Source: Porites lobata (lineage: Eukaryota > Cnidaria > Anthozoa > Scleractinia > Poritidae). Taken from it: DNA of 64,000 nucleotides. Numbering within the stretch: position 1 is the first letter of the stretch; each line of letters opens with the position of its first letter. The stretch lies in NCBI GenBank assembly GCA_942486035.1, contig CALNXK010000165.1, positions 937,501-1,001,500 of the forward strand, read 5' to 3'. The notes under the pieces were generated by a model. The model was not told the origin of the DNA and searched no databases. It saw only the letters and a program-made list of their open reading frames with translations. Of this stretch, positions 12,601-27,600 are shown in pieces. Made by a program: the position numbers and the translations under genes.

Positions 12601-15600
12601 CATAGCCACCCGTCGCCACACATTAGTACACATAGCCGCCCATAGCTACACATACCTACATATTGCCACCCATAGACACACATAGCCATTTATAGCTATA
12701 TAGCTTCACAATTAGCCACTCATAGACACACATAGCCACACATACCTACACAAAGCCACACATACTTACACAAAGCCACACATAGCTACACATAACCACA
12801 CATAGCCATCCATAGATACACATTGGTACCTATAACTACCCATAGCTACCCATAGCTACACATAGCTACACATAGCTACATATAGCCACACATAGCCCCC
12901 CATCGCCACACATTGGCACACTTAGCCATTTCGCTACAGATTGCCTCACATAACCACCCATAGACACACATAGCCACATATTAAGCTACACTGATAGCCA
13001 CACATAGCTACGCACAGCCGCCCATAGCTACACATAACTAGACATAGCCACACGTAGCTATAATTATAGCCACATGCACATAGCCCCAAACTAGCGAACA
13101 GGATGTAGTATTTTTTCAGTGACAAACTTAAGAGATATATATGTTATTCACCGGCCTATGTCGGTCCGTATCGGGAGAAACTGAGCTCGAGGTCTTGCGT
13201 ACCGCCCTCGACCTACAACATTTTGATTTTTCTCTACTGAGATATAAAAGTTTCAGGAAAATTTTACTTTAGTTCAACCTATGTGTGTTTAGTAGGACCC
13301 ATTCGTGTCGATGAAGCGCGCCATCGATTGCAAACTAAAACAAAACATTACAACATGATTTTTAGCTTGTAATTTTATATATTATCACAATTAAGCTCTC
13401 TTTTAGAATAAAGAAGGAAGCTGAGGTTAAGGGTTAGGTTAGCTTAGGCAACTACAACGAAGACCACACTAAACGAAAACCTAGAAAAACAATTGGTTTC
13501 ATGAGCAAAACAACAGCCCTGCACTTGCATCACGCTTTTTAGTAAGTTTCTTTGACGTCCATTGCACGACTACCACGTGAAACCTCCTAATGCAACGTTT
13601 TATGGAGGATGTCGACATACGACGATGAATTCTCCTTTCTCTTTTTGAACCTGGATTAAGTCCTTACAAATTCAACTCCTCCCCTTCCTCATATATAAAA
13701 AAAGGTCGCCTGCATTTGACATATTGAGCGGGTCCAAATAGACGCAATTAAGTTTGAAAGAACGCAAATGTAGCTATGTGTGGCTATGGGTGGCGATGTG
13801 TGTCTAAATATGGCAATGTGTGTCTAAATATGGCTATGTGTAGCTATGTGTGGCTATAGGTATGGGTGGCTATGTATGGCTATGTGTAGCTATGTGTAGC
13901 CATGTGTAGCTATGAGTGGCTATGGTTGGCCATGTGTAGCTATGTGTAGCTATGTGTGGCTTTAGGAGGCTATGTGTAGCTATGGGTTGCTATAGGTGGC
14001 TATGGGTGGCTATGTATGGCTATATGTTGCTATGGTTGCTATGGGTGACTATGTATGGCTACATGTTGCTATGGTTGCTATGGGTGGCTATGTATGGCTA
14101 CATGTTGCTATGGTTGCTATGGGTGGCTATGTATGGCTATATGTTGCTATGGTTGCTATGGCTGGCTATGTATGGCTACATGTTGCTTTGGTTGCTATGG
14201 GTGGCTATGTATGGCCATATGTTGCTATGGGTGGTTACGTATGGCAATGTGTAAGCACATGTGAGGCGTTCAGCGGTTACTTTCATTAAGGCTCGGAGCC
14301 ATTCCTGCATATTTTAAATGGCTAGTGTCGAGAAATTTCCCAGGTTGTATGCTTTATTTTTCGATAGACATTTAGGTTTTTTCTGTGAACAAATAAAAAA
14401 AAATCAATATTCCTCATTACAATCTGAAACACGGAGCACGAAGATTCATTCGCTAGGAGCACGAAATTTGATCCGTTGTTTGGAGAGCTATATTTTCTAC
14501 CATAGTGCTCTTTGACGACAGAAAGTAGTCTTAAGTGTTTTTACAAAGGTTGTTCTACACCAAGGTATAAGCGCTCCCTAACGCTCCCCACTTTTAGAAA
14601 TAGTTTTTTTGAATTAAAACCGACATGTTTTCATAAGAAAATGCGGTCTCGCACAGACGAGACGTGTCACTGGAAGTGTCACTCTTGTAATCAAAAGTTA
14701 ATTACAAAATAGTTCATTGGTTATATACAGGAGATGAAGCCTGTGGACGATTGCAAATAACAAATGCCAGATTTATGAAAAAATATATGTACGAAAAATA
14801 GCCTATTAAATATGGTTGTCACCTTTTGAAGCAACCTGTTTACCTAAGAACACAGTTATATCCAGGGATTTGCATATTTTCATTTCATGGATGTACTAAA
14901 TTATAATTGGGGAACAAAGACTAAGGGAAAAATATTTGGCAGGAAACGAAACATCTGTTGTAGTTGATTTTTTATCTCAGGTAATTTTTCTTTTTCTTTT
15001 GTTTTTGGGTATATTAATCTAGTATGCTAATGGAGTTGAAACAAAAGAAAAATAAAATTCACGTGAGAAAAAATTAACTGCAAGATATCCAAAGTGGAAA
15101 AAAGGGGGTACTACTAGGATCCACCACAGTAATAATTGCTAACCCAAAAGCCTGAAGTATAGCAACAACATGGGAGGAAATTAAAAAACAATATCCGTCG
15201 CTATAAAATGACAGCACTGAAATACTAATCACCATTCCAATATAATAAAAGGTGAATACGTTTACCCAAAATTTTACATAACATCTATAACACCTATGAC
15301 ACAATATTTGAATTAAACAAAAGTAGTTGGAGGGAGGGGGATCAAAAGAAAGGAAAGGGGTCTCCCTACATGTTGCCCCTGATTACAGTAGATTTGTAAA
15401 CACAGATAAGATTTTCACATTTTGAATTGAGAAAAATTATTATCATACAAAAAACATGTGATGACATGTGTTTTTACACACTGATACAATCATTCACATG
15501 AAATAAAATGAAATAAAGGCAAAAACCATGAATGCCTCTTAAGCTCAGCTCTTGTAACTTAATCTGCTTAACTGTATGAGGATTAGAAATCACAAATGCT

Positions 15601-18600
15601 GAATGCCATTTTCAATTTCAAACTTTACATTCTGTGACTCATACCAATAGAAAGCAAGGATACTAGATTGCAGTATTTCTTCATTAGATTTTTATTTAAC
15701 ACTGAAGATGCCTGAAGAAAGTACTCAATATTATTTGTAAATAGGACACAACTCACCCTACACGTACTGATATCTTGATTGACTTTTCATTTACAGTACT
15801 TTATGTGTGATAAATGCAGATGGTAAAACAAATAAAAAATGCAAACAGGGTTCCACCAAAACTAAATCCCTGTAAAGACCTGGCAGGGCCTCTGTAAAGC
15901 TGACCCGCTAAACTTTTCTTATAGTCTAGCAACTGTTTTAGGGCTATCTTGTCAGAACGAAGTTAAAATTTTTCATCCTGGCCCATACCAGTCTGTTTTC
16001 AAACCAACTTAAGCTTAAATTCGTCTTGCTAATAATGAAGAAATCTTCGTAGTACCTCGTAGTTCTAGTTGCACCAATCTGACGATAAAATCACTTTTTT
16101 CGGCAAACCACGGGTCTTACCTTTAGTGCTACAGTCGCTTCCTGCGAGATGTTCACCCCTCACCATCTTGTAACAAATGATCAGATTTTGAGTACCGCCC
16201 ATGAGGCGTAACGATCCTAGTGCGCACACCGCCTCCCGCACTCTGAGTCCGCCAGCTAAAAATTAAAGTTATCTTGCAAAGGTAACAATCACTTAAAACC
16301 GCCATTGCTTCTAGTCTATGAATGGATTTTGTTATCATCTCTGTACATCTGAAGATGGATCTTTGGAGATTGATTGAATCTGATAATATTCTGCAATTTG
16401 GAATATAGATGCTTAGAGAATGATTTTATCCTGGTGCAAGCAAGGCTCGTGGTACCATGTTCATATGTGTCCCGCCGAGTTCAATACAAGTACATTGTAT
16501 GGAAAGAAGAAAGGAAAGATTCAAAAGAAAAGGAAAAGGCAAAATATTTGTGGGAATACTTAGTTGGCTGTGGATACAACAAGAACAGATGTCTTCAAAT
16601 ACCAGAGGACAGATGTGGACCGGGAGGTGTTTAATTGTTTATGTTGTTGTTTTAGTTGTCGTCTTCGTTGTCATGCGTGCAAAATTCTGTGATGAATCGA
16701 AAATTTGGTGTTGGTGTAACCACTAGAATGCCTGAATGAACCTATCCCTGAATAGATTTATAACGTGAAATTCCCCTCTCAGTATAAGCCTCCTTTAATA
16801 AGCTCCTTGAGGACATAAATTTGGATATCGGCATTAATTAATCAGCAACGGAACTGCAACTCTCAAGGGAATATCCGAAATATGGTAATGTTCGAAAACA
16901 AAGCCGTGGAGGAAATTTTTCATTCATCATTTTTTTGAATATGTAGCCTTTTTATGACAAGAGTTGATCATAGCAAGACCAAGAGAGTCAAAAAAGAAAA
17001 AAATACTCCTGTCCCAGCCTAGTCTCTAGGCGTTCTCGGCTCGGTCAATCCTGGACTGTACCCTGAGCTGTGACGTCACCGTAAGAGACTCGCCTATTCT
17101 TTCCCAGACTACGCGCGGACAGCGGATCAAGAGAGAATGCCTAGGGACTAGGCTGCTCCCGTCATGATTAAAAATCGTATGCGACAAAAAAAATAGTTCT
17201 TTAGTTTTAGAACATTGCCATGTTTGGAAGATTTCAAAGGGTAGGCAAACACGATAAATTCACGCGTAGTGCATGGGAATTCGATGTTGTGTTAACTTCG
17301 AGACAGAAGAAAATCCCAGATCACAAAGTTATTCAAAACCCAATTAGTTAGTTAAAAGTTTTCCATGGGCGCTAAAATGGGGATTGTAGAGTTCACTGAT
17401 CAAGTGCAGCTGTAAAATGTTTTGAAGGGAATCTATCGATTAATTTTGGTTTAATCGTTGTTTTCATGAAAGTAGCCTAACAAACTGCAAAAAGAGCTGC
17501 GATATTCATTTCGATTGCCAAATAAGAATATCATAATATAGGTCAGTCTATGTGTTAGTGTAATTCATGTGTCATAATGAGTTACAATAAAATTCAAGGT
17601 GTCTACACCTAATTGCAATAAGGTTGTCATAGAAAAAAGCAAAAAGCCAAATAGGAATTAATTAGCATTAAATTATCATTAAATTATCATTGCTTGCAAC
17701 ATTCACGACACACACGCTTATAGCTGAATATTAATCACGTAATATGAAAGCCAAATCATTTGCATCAGTTTCTTGGTGTCATTCTAATGCAATTCGAGGC
17801 TGATTCATCTAGCGGATTTCAAACGTGCTCTAATTACAAAGGTACATCGGATAACTACTAAAGAAAAAATGGCTCCATTTTTTTTCAATAAATATAGCCT
17901 GGGGTAAATTCCAGGAACGCGACGCGTCTTTTCGTTTTATGCTAAATAGAAAAGCCAGTCTGCGTACGGTTTGTAGTGCACAACACCATCAGATCACAAT
18001 TTTCAAGCAACAAATCAGGGGTGTAGGCAGGACTTTCTATCGCGGAGAGGGTGAGGCGCTCCTCCGCCAGTTCCTCTCCCGCGCCACAAACCAAGCCTCG
18101 TTTGTCAGGACCCTTTTGTTACACACATCAGTGTTTCATGTGCGGAATCGTACAGCGCGGAATTACAGAATTATTTCTTGTTATTGTGAATGACTTCTTA
18201 AATAATTGTTAAATTATTAAAATACGCAAATGTAAATCACATGGCTAATTAATTCCTATTTGGCTTTCTGCTTTTTGCTTTTTTCTATGACAACGCTATT
18301 GCAATTAGGTGTAGATATAAGAGTGTTTAAGATAAAGGGTGTACCTTCCAAAATGCTAGAGAGCCATCTTAAAGTGTACCATATATTTTTAGGTAAGTTC
18401 ATGCATTATAACTGGATCAATAACCGTTTAGACAGTGATCTGTTTCCGCGTTTGACTTTCTCTTTATGCAATTGCAGAGAGTAGACACTGAGGTTAAAAA
18501 AAATGGTATCCAAGAATGTCCCAGGTTGATGGGTCAAAATGGCTGTTATTATTATTATTATTTTGTTTGTTTTTTTTATTATTTAGCTGTCTGGAACCAA

Positions 18601-21600
18601 TATGATGACACAATTTTCAGTCCACCCAGCCGGTTACAGTCAGCTCGTAACAAAATGCCACTTCTGAAGAAAAGTATGGATCCTGCTAAAGGAAGAAATA
18701 TTGCTACTCGGGCAATGCTTCCCGACTGGGAAGGATTTACCATGGAAGGTGGCAATACAAGCTTGTCGGCTTGGGAGGCCATACAGAGTGTCAACGATTT
18801 AGCTTTCTGTATGACACAGGCACACGTGGAGGGAAATAATCGTGTCTGCAGGAATGTTCCGTCTTCGTATGACTTCAGCAAAGTAACGCAATACAAAATT
18901 TTATCTTTCATGACTGTTTAGTTTGAAGTTTTTAGTGCTACCATGGATATGACAGTATTTGACGGACACCTCAAAAGGAACCTCTAAAAGTTAACTGCTG
19001 TTGCAAATAAAATCACTTATCCTGGGTGTCGCTAAACAATGGTGGATCTCGGTTCATAGTATTCTCAAAAGTTTTATTTTATTTTATTTTATTTCATTTA
19101 TTCTTAACAACACTTTATTTCATATTTACATACAAAGCAAAAATTACAAAAATTGTGAAAACTAGAAAAAAAGTAGCAAAATTACAATTTACAAAAGTTA
19201 TTGAAAATTACAATTTAAATTATCTTTACCCTTATACATGAAAAATCAGTAGCTTTTATTTTTTTTTAACATATCATAATAAGGTAACTGACGAAAACTA
19301 TATTATACGCACACGTATCCACAATGGATTTAAAACAAACAAACAAACAAACAAACAGACAGACAGACAACTTAAACAGGACAGTTCTAAAGAGAGCCGC
19401 CTACAGTTCACTTCCACAGAATAGTACATTGTCTAAAAGAGGGCAGGTTTTTTAATCTTTAATGGAGACCAAAAGAATTATGGTCTTTTGCAGTTTGCCT
19501 TTCTATTTCCACAGTGCGTTGAACTATTTATTTGGATATTTTGGCGCGTATCTCTTTGTTTACAGGTGTCGATATAATGCCTGGAAATAAGTAGTAAATG
19601 GTGCAGTAGCAAATCTTTTGCATCGTTAATTTAGCTAAATAAGAGAGCATACCCAAAAGTTACTCTTTTAAGGCTGTCAAAAAGTTATCACTACAAGGTA
19701 TAATCAATTAGTAGGTGGGGAATTCAACAATTAGGACGTTCTTTGGGTCTACTTTTCGGGGATCATGCTGATAGTAGCTATTAACAACATATCCGGCTAT
19801 TTCTGGCTATGCTGTTTGTTTAGAACGTAATTACATATTGATTTTGATTTACGTTTGTCTCTTGTTCTTTAGTATTTTCGTCAGCGTGTATCACTGTGTC
19901 ATTATATTAACGGCAAGTTGTTTTATCTTACCATTTTTAGGTTCTAAAGAAAATGTTGCAGCCAAAGATAGAGCAGAATGCTCTACCCCTATCAAATGGC
20001 ACAGACAATACCAAAAGGATGCTTCCTCTTGTATCATCAGTAGCGATTGCTCATGTTATTGTTTCTCACAAAGTGCGCCTGGATCGTGATAAATATGCAA
20101 AACTGTTGTCATCGTTAGTTCTCTGGCGAGATGCAAAGAAAAAAACTTGTAGTTCATTTACCAGTCTTTTGAGTCACTTTCCCAGCACACAGTGGCGGTA
20201 GGTAGTTCCTCCGTGTTTTTATATTGTTTTCGGGTTCAACTCGAAATAAAATTCGCCCTTAATGGACCAATCATGTTGACAGCAGAGCTTTAAGTTAAAG
20301 GCACTGCAAAAGGTAGAATACAGTTGCCAAAAACGTAGATAAGTCCTTTGAGTGGTAGATACATTTTATCAACAGAAGTTGATAAAAGCACCAGATCGAA
20401 CCCGATCTCTTTCATGTTGTCAGTGAACTAAAGTAGGATTTAAAAAAACAAACAAACAAACAAACAAAAACAAATAAAGAGGTTTTGCGGACTGAAAGTT
20501 GTATGTCGCCGTAATGGTGTCTCATAACATTCCAGAAGATATAAGTATTCTTGTCTCTGTTCTGAAGTCAACTACCTTAATTAATTTCACCGTACTCCAT
20601 AGACCATTTCACGTGGTGGTCATGTTAAACTAAACTCGTTCCCAAGTTTTTTTTTCTTTGCAAGGCTAGACATGCTTTTTTTCCAGAATTGAACCTTAAG
20701 CGTCAAGTAGCTTGTGTTTTAATACCTACATAAATCAACCTGCGTTACCTGTGCCTTTTTTGCCTTCCAGGAACAGCTTTTAATGTTTTCACATTCTGCT
20801 TAAGCCCTGTTAAGTTTTGATCCCGAATTCTAGTGTCTGGTTGTCTAAATCTATTTTTGAAAATATTACTCAGTAATAAATAAGAAAATAAATGAAAATA
20901 TGTCGAACATTTTCTTTTGAGCGTATTCTAAATACGTATAATAGTTTAAGGCTTTACACTTTTCTTTAAGGAACCTTGGAGAATCCATTCAAGAAATATG
21001 CAGGCAAGTTGTGAAGGATCACAAGGACCTTCATGAGTGGTTGTTTGCTGTACCACTTATTCATTTCCTGACCGGGGTATCAGAACCATTTAACAGTGAT
21101 GCGTTACTCATGGAGGAACCTAAACCTAACGATGACACCTGGTGGGGTGCAAATGGCTTTCCTACCAAAACAGTGAGAGAAAGAAAATTTACAAAGAACA
21201 GGTGAAAAACGCAAATTTTTTTAGAGTGTCATTGTATTTAGCATAAAAGTAGTGACTGAGGACTCTTTTATGGGACCGCCATTTTAGGTGGCCATCCAAG
21301 CCGCGCGAAGGTGCACCTGTTTGCAGTGCAAAGGCAGTACCTTCATTTCTCAGTTGTTTTAGGATCCTCAATATTGGTCTGATCCAAAAATTGGATCCAC
21401 GACCTCCATCTCTGCCCGTCAAGCGCTCTACCTACTAACTTAGTCCAACCGAGGTTAGTTGTTTTTGGAGCATATATACGCCGATAAAGCGCTGCTATGT
21501 TAAGAAATATGGCAGCACTTTATACATTAAATATTATATTGTTGGTTTTCTTTTGTTTTGGTGTTTATCGTCTGGTGAAGTTCAATAAGTTTACAACATG

Positions 21601-24600
21601 GCGGCTGCACACGTTGTTAACGGCTCCTCGGGGCCAAGGCGAATTCTTCTTTATATCTGGTTTCTACTAGGTAGGATTCTTTATACACAAGTTCCATGGC
21701 TCTTGTGGTTCGTTTACACCCGCAATTGTCCGGCCTTGCGATAAAATCTCGGCCTCATCGCTACCTAACTGCCCGTATTTTATACACGACGAAAGGTACA
21801 AGCTCATTACATTTAGACCTGTGGTGATATCGCTAAAAACCCAGTTCCTAAGGTCAAGCGCGTTCGTAAAATTTCCATGTGTTGATTGCAAGAAAAGTGT
21901 CAGAACTAACCAGGACGCCATCTTGTGTGGTTCTTGTACCTCGTGGTTTCATACCAAGTGCCTGTGGTATGTCCAAGTCTGTGTTCCAGTACTCTCTTGC
22001 ACATCCTGATATTGAACGGACTTGCACTTTCTGTGCATTACCACCGCTTAGTGACTCGTTTTTCGCAGATATTTCGCCTGTCGACGTTTTTGCTGTGACT
22101 GCCGGGGAGCTTGGAAATGATGATTTATCTTCGACCTCTGCCTCATTTACTGAGATACCTACAGCCTGATATAGGGATAAAATTAAGGGTTACTATAAGA
22201 ACAACTTACCCATCGGCCATCTGAATGTAAACAGTATTCTCGACAAAATCGATGAGGTGTTACATCTACTGAATGAGTGCCGTTTTGACATCTTGTTTCT
22301 TTCTGAAACTAGATTAGACAAATTTGTTTCATCATCCCTACTTTCCAACCCACATTATTGCATCATACGCAGAGACAGAAAGCGAGGTGCTGGTCGTGTG
22401 CTTGTTTACATTCGTAATTCAGTTGTTGCTCGACGACAGCCTAAAATGGAACCGGAAAATATCGAATCGATTTGCTTCAATGTCAAAGAGATTGCAAATA
22501 CATCATTCTATGTGTGTGTCTGCTACCGTTCACCGAACCTCTGCAAAGTATCTGACTTTATTTCCGCCTGTTCAACTGCTGCAGATAAAATGCTTAAGTC
22601 CAAGAGAGAAATTATATTTCTGGGTGATTTCAACATTGACATGCTTCAAAGTAACTGCAACATTAATTTGCATGGTCACACTAATCCCTTAACACACGTT
22701 TGCGACCAGTTTCGTGTCACCAATACAATAGGTGAACCGACAAGAGTGACAAAAACGAGTAAATCACTGATCGATGTTATCCTAGTCAACCGACCGAGCA
22801 TTGGGCTACCAGTGGCTCGTTACAACTTGACATGAATGATCATGACCTTATTTACATTGTCAGAAAACAAAGATTATCGAAATCCAGAGTCAAAGTAATC
22901 GAGTCTAGAAGTATGAAACAATTTAATTAGGATGCATTCCTGGCTGATTTAGCGACAACCTCTTGGGACACGGCTTTTATCTTTGACAACATTTATGATG
23001 TCTGTGCCCACTGGTCTACATTATTTAATGCCATAGTAGAGAAACACGCAACTGTTATTAAAAAGAGAGTCCGGTCTAACCAGCTTCCCTGGATCAATGT
23101 AGAGATAAAGAAAGCTATGCGTTTGAGAAACAGGCTGTACAAAAAATATCGTCGCCATCCTACTGAAGACACGTGGGAGCACTATAGGTTACAAAGGAAC
23201 TTAGTTACTAAACTGAAACGAGTCGCAATTAAACGTTGCTGATTCTGCTTCTAATACAACCACACCCAACAGTTTCTGGAAAAAACTGAAACCCCTATTA
23301 CCCTCTGCAGGGAGAGACGTCTCCCAGGAGGACATTTACCTAATAGATGATGCCAAAGTCGTGAAAAAACCTTTTTCTCTACTCCAATCCTGGATCAGTC
23401 TGCCCTGAAGCTCAAGCAGGAAGAATTTTTGACTTTAAGCTGAACTTTTCCTTCCAACCAGTGCGAGTCTTATATATTGAAACTCTTCTGGGTGAGATCA
23501 AGTGCAATAAATCTTGCCCAAGATTCTTAAATTTTCAGCAGCATCTATAGCAGTTCACCTGACAAAGCTACTTAATCTCCGCATTAGTACTTCTACGTGG
23601 CCCACGGAGTGGAAGCTCAGCCATGTGACACCTGTATTTAAAAAAGATGATACCACATCAGTATCAAATTACAGATCTTGCAGTGTCCTGTCTATCATAC
23701 CCAAGATCGTAGAAAAAGTTATCTTTGACCAGCTTTATGACGTATTTCAACCCTTGTTTTCGTCTAATATGTCTGGATTTCTTCGTGGACATTCCTGTTG
23801 CACTACACTGGTCAAAATGGTCGATGACCGGCGTCTGGCTCTGAATTCCAAAAAGGTTACTGGCTCCATTGCAATTGACTTATCCAAAGCCTTTGATTCC
23901 ATATGTCATAATTTGCTTCTTGCAAAGCTACGTGCTTATGGCGTTGGTGAGGAGGCAATTGACTTCTTGCATTCCTACCTGTCTGGTCGAAAGCAAAGAA
24001 TGAAGGTCAACGGAATTTTCTCGGATTGGCTACCGGTGTATTGTGGCGTTCCTCAAGGCAGCCTCCTGGACCACTCCTGTTTAATGTATTTATTAACGAT
24101 CTGAATTTTTCTGTTCAACTCTCTTCCCTGAAGCTCTATGCTGATGACACTACCGCCTATTCATCCAATACAGACATTTCAGCATTGGAACTGTCTCTTA
24201 ACAAAGATCTTGAGAATCTCTCATCCTGGTTTGCTTCAAATTACTTGTCCGTCAACAGCAAGAAAACCCAAGCTATGATCCTGGGTAAGCACTCTCATGA
24301 ACCTGCTCTTCATAGTGGCGACTCGGTTATCGAAATAATTGGCCTCCTGAATATTCTTGGTGTTTGTATAGACGATAAGTTGTCCTTTAAAGACCACCTA
24401 TCAACTGTTTTAAGGAACGTCTATGCCAAGGTTGGAGCTCTGAGACGACTTAGAAAGCTGGTGCATGCTGATATCTCACTTATGCTGTACATGGCTTATA
24501 TACTTCCACACCTTGACAATTGTAGTCCATTACTGAACAAGAAACTTGAATCTGCAAACTATTATGCTTTAAAAGCCCTCTTAAATTTCGGAAACAGCTT

Positions 24601-27600
24601 AGATTATGATTCCATATTGTCTACTGTAAACATGCAATGACTGGAACATAGACGGTACTATCAATCTCTTGTCCTCCTTTTTAAATGCATAAAAGGAAAT
24701 GGGCCTGACTATATTTCTGATTTATTCCAACCTCGTATATTGCGCTACAATTTAAACAACAGCAATCACAATCTCACTCACTCCGCATCCTATAATAATC
24801 GATATTATCACAATTCTTTCACTTACAAGGCCGCATTTATGGAATCAGCTTCCTTCTTGCATTAAGAGATCGACTGAGTTGAGTTAGTATCGTAAACACT
24901 TAAGGTCCAGTTGTAAATGTAATTTTTGTATATCTTAGGGTTTTACTATATCTGTTTTCTTTTCTTCCCTTAGGGTTTTAAACGTTTTCTTACCGTTTTT
25001 AGTTTTTAGTTAATTCAGTGGGATTCGGGTGGGTGTAGCTTTGTGCATTCACGGCAACCTCGTCCCCAGGGCTTTTCCCTTAAAAAATGGGTGGGGAGAT
25101 GTGTATAATGTGTTCCACATAGGGAGCATTTACACCCATACCAAGAGCTGATGTGGCAAGCAAAACCCGTATTCTCGAGTTCTCTTCTTTTATTTCGGAA
25201 ATTATACTCTTCTTCATACGTTTTGTTTGGGGAGCATGAAATTGGGCAAATAGCCTTCCAGATGGATATTTTGTTTCCCCCACAAATTGCTTATCAGCCA
25301 ATATCCTTTCAAACAATCCATAGGCATAGCCACAGTATTTAAGTTTCAAGTATATAATTGTCATGGGATACCTCTCCCTCTTCAAAGCCAGGTCATTTGC
25401 AATTGGTACAAGGATCTGGTCGAAACCTTCATAGCCATGGTGGTTACTCATCCTCACTTTCTTTTCCAAATAGATGTTACTCCGATTTGGGTTGGCTGCA
25501 ATAACCTTACAGTCTGTCTTCAATGACAAACTGTGTTTAAGTTTTTTCAACATCTGCGATGGTGCTGTGGCTGTAAGGGCCATGACTGGTACAGTTGGGA
25601 AAAACGCTTTAAGAGCTGACAGGTCTTTAAAGTCCTTCTTCTTTAAAGTCCTTCCTGAAATCTTCACCCCTAAGACACAATAGAGTTTAAATTATTATTA
25701 AGTTGCCATCAGGCTTATACCAAAATTGTTATCATAGTGCATGAAAAAAATGTAAGGCCAATTGATAAAATTTGGCATTCATCACAAGTAAGTATCCATT
25801 ATCGGACTTTTTCGGTCATAAGCCACCTAATAAAATATGCAATTCAGCCGCTCAACCGAGCCTGTCTGCCTGTCTGGCCCGATTTACACTTTACACGTAT
25901 TATGTGCGCTGTCTAAAAAGCTTACCATATTTCCACGCAATGAACTTCGTCAACCACACATGCAACCACATTCCTTTGAAAAACCTTGCTGTTCATCAGT
26001 TCGCGTCCTTCCTTACTCAAAAGAGCCTCTGGATGTGCGAACTCAATCTGGACATCTCCATTCATTAGTCTCGCACTTGGATTGCTTAAAGATCATTCAG
26101 CGCTTTCCTCCGTTAGTTCTTAATAATTGAACAAACTGTCAATCGCTTCTCGCTCGTCGTTGTTTAGTTGGAGAACATCAGCAGTAATTCCTCTTTTCTG
26201 CAGCACTTTAAGTTGGTCCTCTACAATAGAGTTTAAAGGACAAACAACGATCACAATATTCTTGTCTGCTTTGACAGGCAGGATATATTATTGTTATTTG
26301 TTTTCTTACATTTATGATTTTTTTTAAATTAGTTTTTATTCAAAAGCATTGTATCTTTATCGACTTAGTATTTTTATTGTCATGCGTTTTATACATGAGC
26401 CTCTGGCTCGGATGATCGGGGCAACCCCATCCTACGTATTGACGTTAATAAATTGATTGATTTATTGATTGATCGACGAGAGGTTGCGGGTAATGTGTAG
26501 TTCCAGAAAATATCCATACCCCCCTCCCCCATTTTCACGAAGGGCAACGGAGGGGAGGGGGTTACAAAAGGAGGCAATTTCCGAGGGGGTTGGGGGCTGC
26601 TTACAGAAGATTGATTTTTCAGCGGATCTAAGTGAGATTGTTGAGTTACTGATAAATAACAGCTCCTCTGTTGAGCAAACTTTCAGTTACTTTACTGCTA
26701 CCGGTCTTCAAGATAAGTATCCATCGTTTTCACTGTCACGCAAGAAAAAAAAAACAAATTGGAAACCGTCCTGTGGAAGAAGCCAAGAAAATTAAATTTT
26801 ATAATAGACTAATATATAAACAACTTTTCCAAGTCTCAGGTCTTTGTGGCCCACAGTTTCTGAGTTATTTGCCGAAACGTTTCACGCACCTTTGTAGAGC
26901 CTTGTATGGGGACGCCATATTGCTGTACAGTTTTGGTGCACCAATATGGCCGCCGGAAATAAAAAAAAAACATCTGGGGTGTATGACAAGCATCCCCTGG
27001 AATTAGGGGGCCTACAGCAAAAGTGCCCTCCATGGGAGGTTTGGATATTTTTTGGAACTATACAAGGTGGTTTACCCTGGCATTTACAGCGTTTTTTATG
27101 AAGTGGTTATTTCTAGTTTTTTTTCCCACCGCCGTTGTATTAAGGGTTGTTGAGTAATACTCTTAACTTGGTAATCATGTGTGGCATTGTTACTTTCGGG
27201 CTATATACTTCGGACAGAATGCTTCCGGCGATTTTCTCACCACATTGGACCCACCACAGTGATAATGCAGTATTTAAAGTAAATGTTTTTTCCATAAGTT
27301 TACTTCCCATGCGACCTGTCCCGTTAATTAGAGAGGTTAATTTTGGTTTGAACACGATCATGGTAATCCATACCCACTCATTAATTGTGAATGCAACATT
27401 GAACGAAAAAAGTGAAGAAAGAGCAAATTTTCCCAGCCAGTCAATCTCGTGACTGAATCCTTTGCTCAATGTAGACATCGTAATTCAACAAACGACGGAG
27501 CTCCTTTCACAGGTTTTGTAATATGTAAAAAATTCCTCTGTAACTAAGCAAACGGCTCACTTGCATATTTTTCTATATTATTGAGGAAGGTATTTAATTA

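Noticed and set aside
11810..13090. CRISPR-like regular repeats
   Set aside because: The units are contiguous degenerate tandem copies with no unique spacers, in a eukaryotic intron.
15074..15304. Minus-strand 76-codon Cys/Tyr-rich frame with a hydrophobic stretch
   Set aside because: No homology clue, splice logic or repeat support; chance frame in AT-rich DNA.
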